Assembly (NCBI GenBank): GCA_947623455.1
Contig: OX392529.1
Location: 3,720,001-3,784,000, forward strand
DNA: 64,000 nt
Direction of reading: 5' to 3'
Source: Mimachlamys varia
Taxonomy: Eukaryota > Mollusca > Bivalvia > Pectinida > Pectinidae
Made by a program: the position numbers and the translations under genes. The notes under the pieces were generated by a model that made no database searches, was not told the origin of the DNA, and was given only the letters and a program-made list of their open reading frames with translations. Every line of letters begins with the position of its first letter. The first letter of the stretch is position 1. Positions 24,901 to 36,900 of this stretch are shown here, piece after piece.

Positions 24901-27900
24901 TTACATATTATATTTGTGATATCAAACTGCAAGAAATACATTGTTTTTGTCTTTATTGCTTGCAGTGTACATGTTTTCATATAGCGTTCAGAAACATTGA
25001 GGAAATTACACTCTGGAATTTAGCCTAGTTAACTGATTGGGAAAATAAAACTGAAATTGGGAAAATTGAAGCTAAAATCTCATTGGGAATGGGGCCTTAT
25101 ATCAGCCCCTGAGAGATCCCAGAAAAACCCCTGTACCTTATGTATAACCAGAACAAGTTAGAACCCCTATCTCCATTAGACATGTGAATATTTTTGTTAT
25201 ATATATTGGCCTATTTTTTGAGGGGTCAATGTTTGTATCACTATTATACAGTAGATTTATTTGCTGAATCTAACGTGGCCAAGTTGAAATACATTATTTC
25301 TGATATTTATATATATATAATATATTAATGATATTCACTATAAAATAATTTGTCAATATTGAAAACAATTGTAAACATTATTTGTTTATGTTACTGACAG
25401 TAATAAAATTGTAGACTTGAAAGAAGAAGTGAAGAAAAGAGTGAAGGACAGAGATGATTTGTATCTGACTTTACACCAAGGAGTTAAACCTAAGACTGGT
25501 GAGTATGACTGAATCTCCTATAGTAGTCTTAACATGATGATTTGTATCTGACTTTACACCAAGGAGTTAAACCTAAGACTGGTGAGTACGACTAAATCTC
25601 CTATAGTAGTCTTAACATGATGATCTGTATCTTTACACCAAGGAGTTAAACCTAAGATTGGTGAGTATGACTGAATCTCCTATAGTAGTCTTAACATGAT
25701 GATCTGTATCTTTACACCAAGGAGTTAAAACTAAGATTGGTGAGTATGACTGAATCTCCTATTGTAGTCTTAACATGATGATCTGTATCTGACTTTACAC
25801 CAAGGAGTTAAACCTAAGATTGGTCAGTACAACTAAATCTCCTATAGTAGTCTTAACATGATGATTTGTATCTGACTTTACACCAAGGAGTTAAACCTAA
25901 GATTGGTGAGTACAACTAAATCTCCTATAGTAGTCTTAACATGATGATTTGTATCTGACTTTACACCAAGGAGTTAAACCTAAGATTGGTGAGTACAACT
26001 AAATCTCCTATAGTAGTCTTAACATGATGATTTGTATCTGACTTTACACCAAGGAGTTAAACCTAAGATTGGTGAGTACAACTAAATCTCCTATAGTAGT
26101 CTTAACATGATGATTTGTATCTGACTTTACACCAAGGAGTTAAACCTAAGATTGGTGAGTACAACTAAATCTCCTATAGTAGTCTTAACATGATGATCTG
26201 CATCTGACTTTACACCAAGGAGTTAAACCTAAGACTGGTGAGTACGACTGGACTAAATCTCCTATAGTAGTCTTAACATAAACTTCTCTATTTTTATTAG
26301 AAATAATTTTGTGATGGTCAATTCAAGATAACAAATATCTTAGAACAAAATATTTTCAGATATTTAACAGCTGATCATATTTTTTTTTGTTTTAAGATGC
26401 CAAGAAACCTGCAGATGTGAAAGAGTCAAAACCTGTCGATACCAAAGTAACAACAAAAGGTAACAGATTAACGTCTCACAGAAATCTGTAGCACAGTGAT
26501 ATGTTCCACTCCACTTCCACCCATATTATATCAATACATTGCCATATATCCTGGATTCTGTTTGAATTCCATCTGATAAACTTCTGTTTCATTGTTTCCT
26601 TCCAACCTAGAACTGCTGTTCCATCTAATAAACCTCTTTGTCATTGTTTTTATACATCCTAAATTTGCTATTAATAAACCCCACATGCCCGTACATTCTA
26701 GATTTAAACCAGGCGTTTGATATGTAGTGTTTAATGATAAGATGCTGGTCAAGTTATATTACCTAGAGAATTTTGATACAGTTTTCAGAAACTTTTACAT
26801 ACATACAATATCACTGAATTAAAAAGTGCATCTGTTTCTTACTAATATTTCTTCAATGGCCATACAGTCGACATACCCACTTCTGTGGAATTTTTGTTTC
26901 CAGAACTACTGGTATTGTTATATTTCAATTTGTGAATTTTGATAAATTTTACAAAACTGACATTGGAGAGCCAGTAGAAATTTCAGAGAAAATGTACCTA
27001 CTTGTGTGTTTTTTGTACCATCTGTTTAGGTCACACCTGACCCATCCTCGATATCCAGGAGTTACAATCACCGAGAGAGTAAGTCATTGTAACCACTGGA
27101 TATTGAGGGTGCATCTGACCCATAGGTTCATCAGCAACACTTCAACTTCCATGACAGATTTAAACAATAGAAATAATAACAGAATGATACACTTGTGTTG
27201 TCCTCAGAAAACTACTTCTACACACATTCACTTAATGGCATTAGCATTCTCTAGTCACAATATTATGTCATTTGGCTTATTTCAATACATTGAAGTTATG
27301 AAGTTTAGATTCAGAAATTTAAAAAAATACCGGAGAAATTATGCTCATTCTCTATTATTAATTAGCTTTGGTCTTCAGCCTTGGTCAACCCATACTCAAC
27401 AAGAGTTAGAAGTTATCAATATTAAAATGTCAGTGCCGCTAAACATCTCTGTATTTCTCGTTGGTAGTGAGGGGCGTACCCCCACTGGTATTGGTGTCCC
27501 TCTGACTTATCTAGTTTGTTAAAACTGATGTATTCTGATCCACCTCTGATTGACAGGTGAAAGCCCTGCTCCAGCCCCTCCTGCAGAAGAGAGAAAACCT
27601 AACAGTAAGACTGATGGCCTGATGCAGTTAGTTGTCCAGTTTATACAAAAGGGAAACTTTCAACAAGCTGCTGTAACATTAGAGGAAATCACCAAAACTG
27701 ATCCACGAAACACAGAGGCTCACCTAGGTCTGGGTAAGTGTAACAGAGGCCCACCTAGGTCTGGGTTAGTGTTACAGAGACCCACCTAGGTCTGGGTAAG
27801 TGTAACAGAGACCCACCTAGATCTGGGTTAGTGTTACAGAGACCCACCTAGGTCTGGGTAAGTGTTACAGAGGTCCACCTAGGTCTGGGTAAGTGTAACA

Positions 27901-30900
27901 GAGACCCACCTAGGTCTGGGTAAGTGTTACAGAGACCCACCTAGGTCTGGGTAAGTGTAACGGAGGCCCACCTAGGTCAGGGTAAGTGTAACAGAGGCCC
28001 ACCTAGGTCTGGGTAAGTGTAACAGAGACCCACCTAGGTCTGGGTAAGTGTAACGGAGGCCCACCTAGGTCTGGGTAAGTGTAACAGAGGCCCACCTAGG
28101 TCTGGGTAAGTGTAACAGTGGCTCACCTAGGTCTGGGTAAATATAACAGAGGCCCACCTAGGTCTGGGTAAGTGTAACAGAGGTCCACCTAGGTCTGGGT
28201 AAGTGTAACAGAGGCCCACCTAGGTCTGGGTAAGTGTAACAGACACCCACCTAGGTCTGGGTAAGTGTAACGGAGGCCCACCTAGGTCTGGGTAAGTGTA
28301 ACGGAGGCCCAACTAGGTCTGGGTTAGTGTTACAGAGGCTCACCTAGGTCTGGGTAAGTGTAACAGAGACCCACCTAGGTCTGGGTAAGTGTAACAGAGA
28401 CCCACCTAGGTCTGGGTAAGTGTAACAGAGGCCCACCTAGGTCTGGGTAAATATAACAGAGGCCCACCTAGGTCTGGGTAAGTGTAACAGAGGCCCACCT
28501 AGGTCTGGGTAAGTGTAACAGAGGTCCACCTAGGTCTAGGTAAGTGTAACAGAGACCCACCTAGGTCTGGGTAAGTGTAACAGAGACCCACCTAGATCTG
28601 GGTAAGTGTAACAGAGACCCACCTAGGTCTGGGTAAGTGTAACAGAGGCCCACCTAGGTCTGGGTAAGTGTAACAGAGACCCACCTAGATCTGGGTAAGT
28701 GTAACAGAGGCCCACCTAGGTCTGGGTAAGTGTTACAGAGACCCACCTAGGTCTGGGTAAGTGTAACAGAGACCCACCTAGGTCTGGGTAAGTGTAACGG
28801 AGGCCCACCTAGGTCTGGGTTAGTGTAACAGTGGCTCACCTAGGTCTGGGTAAGTGTTACAGAGACCCACCTAGGTCTGGGTAAGTGTAACAGAGGCCCA
28901 CCTAGGTCTGGGTAAGTGTAACAGAGACCCACCTAGGTCTGGGTAAGTGTAACAGAGGCCCACCTAGGTCTGGGTAAGTGTTACAGAGGCCCACCTAGGT
29001 CTGGGTAAGTGTTACAGTGGTCCACCTAGGTCTGGGTAAGTGTTACAGAGGTCCACCTAGGTCTGGGTAAGTGTTACAGAGGCCCACCTAGGTCTGGGTA
29101 AGTGTAACAGAGGCCCACGTAGGTGTGGGTAAGTGTTACAGAGACCCACCTAGGTCTGGGTAAGTGTAACAGAGGCCCACCTAGGTCTGGGTAAGTGTTA
29201 CAGAGACCCACCTAGGTCTGGGTAAGTGTTACAGAGACCCACCTAGGTCTGGGTAAGTGTAACAGAGACCCACCTAGGTCTGGGTAAGTGTAACAGAGGT
29301 CCACCTAAGTCTGGGTAAGTGTTACAGAGATCCACCTAGGTCTGGGTAAGTGTAACAGAGACCCACCTAGGTCTGGGTAAGTGTAACAGAGGTCCACCTA
29401 GGTCTGGGTAAGTGTAACAGAGGTCCACCTAGGTCTGGGTTAGTGTAACAGAGACCCACCTAGGTCTGGGTTAGTGTAACAGAGACCCACCTAGGTCTGG
29501 GTAAGTGTAACAGAGGTCCACCTAGGTCTGGGTAAGTGTAACAGAGGTCCACCTAGGTCTGGGTAAGTGTTACAGAGGCCCACCTAGGTCTGGGTAAGTG
29601 TAACAGAGGCCCACCTAGGTCTGGGTAAGTGTAACAGAGGCCCACCTAGGTCTGGGTAAGTGTAACAGAGGTCCACCTAGGTCTGGGTAAGTGTAACAGA
29701 GGTCCACCTAGGTCTGGGTAAGTGTAACAGAGGTCCACCTAGGTCTGGGTAAGTGTTACAGAGGCCCACCTAGGTCTGGGTAAGTGTAACAGAGGCCCAC
29801 CTAGGTCTGGGTAAGTGTAACAGAGGTCCACCTAGGTCTAGGTAAGTGTAACAGAGACCCACCAAGGTGTGGGTAAGTGTAACAGAGACCCACCTAGGTC
29901 TGGGTAAGTGTAACAGAGGCCCACCTAGGTCTGGGTAAGTGTTACAGAGGCCCAGCTAGGTCTGGGTAAGTGTAACAGAGACCCACCTAGGTCTGGGTAA
30001 GTGTGACAGAGACCCACCTAGGTCTGGGTAAGTGTTACAGAGACCCACCTAGGTGTGGGTAAGTGTAACAGTGACCCACCTAGGTGTGGGTAAGTGTTAC
30101 AGAGGCCCACCTAGGTGTGGGTAAGTGTTACAGAGGCCCACCTAGGTCTGGGTAAGTGTTACAGAGACCCACCTAGGTCTGGGTAAGTGTTACAGAGACC
30201 CACCTAGGTCTGGGTAAGTGTAACAGAGGTCTACCTAGGTCTGGGTAAGTGTTACAGTGGTCCACCTAGGTCTGGGTAAGTGTTACAGAGGTCCACCTAG
30301 GTCTGGGTAAGTGTTACAGAGGTCCACCTAGGTCTGGGTAAGTGTTACAGAGACCCAACTAGGTCTGGGTAAGTGTAACAGAGGTCCACCTAAGTCTGGG
30401 TAAGTGTTACAGAGACCCAACTAGATCTGGGTAAGTGTTACAGAGACCCACCTAGGTCTGGGTAAGTGTTACAGTGACCCACCTAGGTCTGGGTAAGTGT
30501 TACAGAGACCCAACTAGGTCTGGGTAAGTGTTACAGACAACGATGTAGGCATCGCTATAAATGTACATTTGTTGATTGTGTAAGTCACAAATAGCTCAGT
30601 AAGCATAATATAAACACTCCCTGAAGTTTTTGTAAATGTATAAACTTGTTTTAATATATATTGTTTTAACTATTTTCTGTCCTATTTTCAGTTGATATCT
30701 ATCTGAAGGCAGACCGACCAAAGAGGGCCTTAAGATGGTGCAGGAAAACCAAAGAATTCTGCAGCAGTAACGAACTGGCTCTCAGGTACAAGTAACATGT
30801 CTGTAATAGGGATGTGAGTATGTATTCTGTAGTATTGAACTGGCTCTCAGGTAACATGTCTGGTAATAGGGATGTGAGTATGTAATAGGGATGTGAGTAT

Positions 30901-33900
30901 GTATTCTGTAGTAATGAACTGGTACTCAGGTACAAGTAACATGTCTGGTAATAGGGATGTGAGTATGTATTCTGTAGTAATGAACTGGCTCTCAGGTACA
31001 AGTAACATGTCTGGTAATAGGGATGTGAGTATGTAATAGGGATGTGAGTATGCATTCTGTAGTAATGAACTGGCTCTCAGGTACAAGTAACATGTCTGGT
31101 AATAGGGATGTGAGTATGTATTCTGTAGTAATGAACTGGCTCTCAGGTACAAGTAACCTGTCTTGTTATAGGGATGTGAGTATGTATTCTGTAGTAATGA
31201 ACTGGCTCTTGGGTAACATGTCTGGTAATAGGGATGTGAGTATGTAATAGGGATGTGAGTACATATTCTGTAGTAATGAACTGGCTCTCAGGTACAAGTA
31301 ACCTGTCTTGTTATAGGGATGTGAGTATGTATTCTGTAGTAATGAACTGGCTCTTGGGTAACATGTCTGGTAAAAGGGATGTGAGTATGTAATAGGGATG
31401 TGAGTATGTATTCTGTAGTAATGAACTGGCTCTCAGGTACAAGTAACATGTCTGGTTATAGGGATGTGAGTATGTATTCTGTAGTAATGAACTGGCTCTC
31501 AGGTACAAGTAACATGTCTTGTTATAGGGATGTGAGTATGTATTCTGTAGTAATGAACTGGCTCTCAGGTACAAGTAACATGTCTGGTAATAGGGATGTG
31601 AGTATGTATTCTGTAGTAATGAACTGGCTCTCAGGTAACATGTCTGGTAATAGGGATGTGAGTATGTAATAGGGATGTGAGTATGTATTCTGTAGTAATG
31701 AACTGGCTCTCAGGTAACATGTCTGGTAATAGGGATGTGAGTATGTAATAGGGATGTGAGTATGTAATAGGGATGGGAGTATGTATTCTGTAGTAATGAA
31801 CTGGCTCTCAGGTACAAGTAACCTGTCTTGTTATAGGGATGTGAGTATGTATTCTGTAGTAATGAACTGGCTCTCAGGTACAAGTAACCTGTCTTGTTAT
31901 AGGGATGTGAGTATGTATTCTGTAGTAATGAACTGGCTCTCAGGTACAAGTAACCTGTCTTGTTATAGGGATGTGAGTATGTATTCTGTAGTAATGAACT
32001 GGCTCTCAGGTACAAGTAACCTGTCTTGTTATAGGGATGTGAGTATGTATTCTGTAGTAATGAACTGGTACTCAGGTACAAGTAACCTGTCTGGTTATAG
32101 GGATGTGAGTATGTATTCTGTAGTAATGAACTGGCTCTCAGGTACAAGTAATATGTCTGGTAATAGGGATGTGAGTATGTAATAGGGATGTGAGTATGTA
32201 TTCTGTAGTAATGAACTGGTACTCAGGTACAAGTGACATGTCTGGTAATAGGGATGTGAGTATGTATTCTGTAGTAATGAACTGGCTCTCAGGTACAAGT
32301 AACATGTCTGGTTATAGGGATGTGAGTATGTATTCTGTAGTAATGAACTGGCTCTCAGGTACAAGTAACATGTCTGGTAAAAGGGATGTGAGTATGTATT
32401 CTGTAGTAATGAACTGGCTCTCAGGTACAATTAACATGTCTGGTAATAGGGATGTGAGTATGCATTCTGTAGTAATGAACTGGCTCTCAGGTAACATGTC
32501 TGGTAATAGGGATGTGAGTATGTATTCTGTAGTAATGAACTGGCTCTCAGGTAACATGTCTGGTAATAGGGATGTGAGTATGTATTCTGTAGTAATGAAC
32601 TGGTACTCAGGTACAATTAACATGTCTGGTAATAGGGATGTGAGTATGTATTCTGTAGTAATGAACTGGCTCTCAGGTACAAGTAACCTGTCTGGTTATA
32701 GGGATGTGAGTACATATTCTGTAGTAATGAACTGGTACTCAGGTACAAGTAACCTGTCTGGTTATAGGGATGTGAGTACATATTCTGTAGTAATGAACTG
32801 GCTCTCAGGTACAAGTAACCTGTCTGGTTATAGGGATGTGAGTATGTCTTCTGTAGTAATGAACTGGTACTCAGGTACAAGTAACATGTCTGGTTATAGG
32901 GATGTGAGTATGTATTCTGTAGTAATGAACTGGTACTCAGGTACAAGTAACCTGTCTGGTTATAGGGATGTGAGTATGTATTCTGTAGTAATGAACTGGT
33001 ACTCGGGTACAAGTAACATGTCTGGTAATAGGGATGTGAGTATGTATTCTGTAGTAATGAACTGGTACTCAGGTACAAGTAACATGTCTGGTTATAGGGA
33101 TGTGAGTATGTATTCTGTAGTAATGAACTGGTACTCAGGTACAAGTAACATGTCTGGTTATAGGGATGTGAGTATGTATTCTGTAGTAATGAACTGGTAC
33201 TCAGGTACAAGTAACATGTCTGGTTATAGGGATGTGAGTATGTATTCTGTAGCATTGAACTGGCTCTCAGGTAACATGTCTGGTAATAGGGATGTGAGTA
33301 TGTATTCTGTAGTAATGAACTGGTACTCAGGTACAAGTAACATGTCTGGTTATAGGGATGTGAGTATGTATTCTGTAGTAATGAACTGGTACTCAGGTAC
33401 AAGTAACATGTCTGGTAATAGGGATGTGAGTATGTATTCTGTAGTAATGAACTGGCTCTCAGGTACAAGTAATATGTCTGGTAATAGGGATGTGAGTATG
33501 TATTCTGTAGTAATGAACTGGTACTCAGGTACAAGTAACATGTCTGGTTATAGGGATGTGAGTATGTATTCTGTAGTAATGAACTGGTACTCAGGTACAA
33601 GTAACCTGTCTGGTTAAAGGGATGTGAGTATGTATTCTGTAGTAATGAACTGGTACTCAGGTACAAGTAACATGTCTGGTTATAGGGATGTGAGTACATA
33701 TTCTGTAGTAATGAACTGGCTCTCAGGTACAAGTAACCTGTCTGGTTATAGGGATGTGAGTATGTATTCTGTAGTAATGAACTGGTACTCAGGTACAAGT
33801 AACCTGTCTGGTAATAGGGATGTGAGTATGTATTCTGTAGTAATGAACTGGTACTCAGGTACAAGTAACATGTCTGGTTATAGGGATGTGAGTACATATT

Positions 33901-36900
33901 CTGTAGTAATGAACTGGCTCTCAGGTACAAGTAACATGTTTGGTAATAGGGATGTGAGTATGTATTCTGTAGTAATGAACTGGCTCTGAGTATGTATCAG
34001 ACTCTAATATGGTATTAAGTTGACCTTTTATGAATGAAGATACATAGAAGGTTATAATATATAGATGATAAACAGTTTATCGCACAAATGTACTCTAATA
34101 CGACAGGTAGACAGATGGACAGGTAAGATGTTTACCAACTCCAAAGTGTTGGAAAGGGAGAAACACTGGAGAATGAGGAAAATTAAAGAATCCATATGGA
34201 TTAGGAAGGAAGAGGTATCAATGAACAGAGAAGAGGGGGGACACCAGTTGAGTCATCTTTATGACCCTATTTTAACATCCAATAAGGGGCGAAATGGGTA
34301 AACATCTTACCCGTCCCTCTGTCTACCTGTAGTATTAGAGTACATTTGGACGAAATGTTGTGCTACGTTTTTGACAGCTGACTTCTCTAACTCGCCCTAT
34401 TTTGGGTAGTGAGCTGATTTCAGTGGTCAGAACACCGACACTCTGCTATTGCACTCTTTGCTTGACAAAGGTACAGACTTTTCGAAAGCTCGCAAATACA
34501 GTTTTAGATTCCTGTTTGTGTACAAAAGAAACTGAGTATATGTTGATGATTAACCTTGACTTTAACAGAGAAGCCCAGTGTTACCTGAACCTGAAGAAGT
34601 CAGACAAGGCCATTGATCTCTTGTTGACGTACTGCAAGGACACAAGAAAGTCAGGTGGAGGGCCTAAAGCCAATAAATATGATGTACAGGTAAGGTCATC
34701 GCAAGGTCTTGTTGACGTACTGTAAGGACACAAGAAAGTCAGGTGGAGGGCCTATAGACAATACATTTGATGTACAGGTAAGGTCATCGCAAGGTCTTGT
34801 TGACGTACTGTAAGGACACAAGAAAGTCAGGTGGAGGGCCTAAAGCCAATAAATATGATGTACAGGTAGGGTCATCGCAAGGTCTTGTTGACGTACTGTA
34901 AGGACACAAGAAAGTCAGGTGGAGGGCCTATAGACAATACATATGATGGACAGGTAAGGTCATCGCAAGGTCTTGTTGGCGTACTGTAAGGACACAAGAA
35001 AGTCAGGTGAAGGGCCTATAGACAATACATATGATGTACAGGTAGGGTCATCAGTAGGTCTTGTTGTCGTACTGTAAGGACACAAGAAAGTCAGGTGGAG
35101 GGCCTAAGACAATACATATGATGTACAGGTAGGGTCATCAGTAGGTCTTGTTGTCGTACTGTAAGGACACAAGAAAGTTAGGTGGAGGGCCTATAGACAA
35201 TACATATGATGTACAGGTAGGGTCATCAGTAGGTCTTGTTGTCGTACTGTAAGGACACAAGAAAGTCAGGTGGAGGGCCTAAGACAATACATATGATGTA
35301 CAGGTAGGGTCATCAGTAGGTCTTGTTGTCGTACTGTAAGGACACAAGAAAGTTAGGTGGAGGGCCTATAGACAATACATATGATGTACAGGTAGGGTCA
35401 TCGCAAGGTCTTGTTGACGTACTGTAAGGACACAAGAAAGTCAGGTGGAGGGCCTAAAGCCAATAAATATGATGTACAGGTAGGGTCATCGCAAGGTCTT
35501 GTTGACGTACTGTAAGGACACAAGAAAGTCAGGTGGAGGGCCTATAGACAATACATTTGATGTACAGGTAAGGTCATCGCAAGGTCTTGTTGACGTACTG
35601 TAAGGACTCAAGAAAGTCAGGTGGAGGGCCTATAGACAATAAATATGATGTACAGGTAGGGTCATCGCAAGGTCTTGTTGACGTACTGTAAGGACACAAG
35701 AAAGTCAGGTGGAGGGCCTATAGACAATAAATATGATGTACAGGTAGGGTCATCGCAAGGTCTTGTTGACGTACTGTAAGGACACAAGAAAGTCAGGTGG
35801 AGGGCCTATAGACAATAAATATGATGTACAGGTAGGGTCATCGCAAGGTCTTGTTGACGTACTGTAAGGACACAAGAAAGTCAGGTGGAGGGCCTATAGA
35901 CAATAAATATGATGTACAGGTAAGGTCATCGCAAGGTCTTGTTGACGTACTGTAAGGACTCAAGAAAGTCAGGTGGAGGGCCTATAGACAATACATATGA
36001 TGTACAGGTAGGGTCATCAGTAGGTCTTGTTGACGTACTGTAAGGACTCAAGAAAGTCAGGTGGAGGGCCTATAGACAATACATATGATGTACAGGTAGG
36101 GTCATCAGTAGGTCTTGTTGACGTACTGTAAGGACACAAGAAAGTCAGGTGGAGGGCCTATAGACAATAAATATGATGTACAGGTAAGGTCTTGTTGACG
36201 TACTGTAAGGACTCAAGAAAGTCAGGTGGAGGGCCTAAAGCCAATAAATATGATGTACAGGTAAGGTCTTGTTGACGTACTGTAAGAACACAAGAAAGTC
36301 AGGTGGAGGGCCAAATATGATGTACAGGTAAGATCATCGATAGGTCTTGTTGACATACTGCAAGGACACAAGTCAGGTACATAGTTGATGAAATGTACCA
36401 GTAATCCTCCTGCATATCGGGTACAATTTTTCTGCCACAATGCGTAAGGTTTATCTTCATATGTACATGTTTTACAAACATTTTCTGATGTTAACAATAT
36501 TTAAGAGAATGTTAACTATAATGTTAATGATGTTTACTACCATATTTGTAACAGGTGATGTTGGCCAGAGCTTACCTACAAAAGGATCAGAAAGACATGG
36601 CAATAACAGTATTACAGGTAATGATGGTATCTCAGGTATTGTGATGTAAAGGTAAATTACAGGTGTTGTGAGGTAAAGGTAAATATCAGGTGTTGTGATA
36701 TAAAGGTAAATCAAAGGTATTTCCATGTACAGAGGAGATGTTGGAAGGTTGCTTGTTCAATCAGAACTTGACGGGTGAAAAAGTGTAGGATAGCAAGAAT
36801 TTGAAAACTTTGAACACTTAGTTATAATTATTACCTCATAAATGATAATAGAAGTTCAAAATAACAATTGAACTGTATGTGGAGCTATGTACTGTTTTAC

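Noticed and set aside
26932..27522. 196-codon open frame in intron 4 as a separate gene
   Set aside because: No recognisable domain, crosses a MITE-like foldback, and lies inside a well-supported intron with good splice sites on both sides.
32190..33617. 475-codon plus-strand open frame with a 22-residue repeat
   Set aside because: It follows from the 66-bp period of the intron 6 junction array, is out of frame with exon 6, and the opposite strand is open for a similar length.
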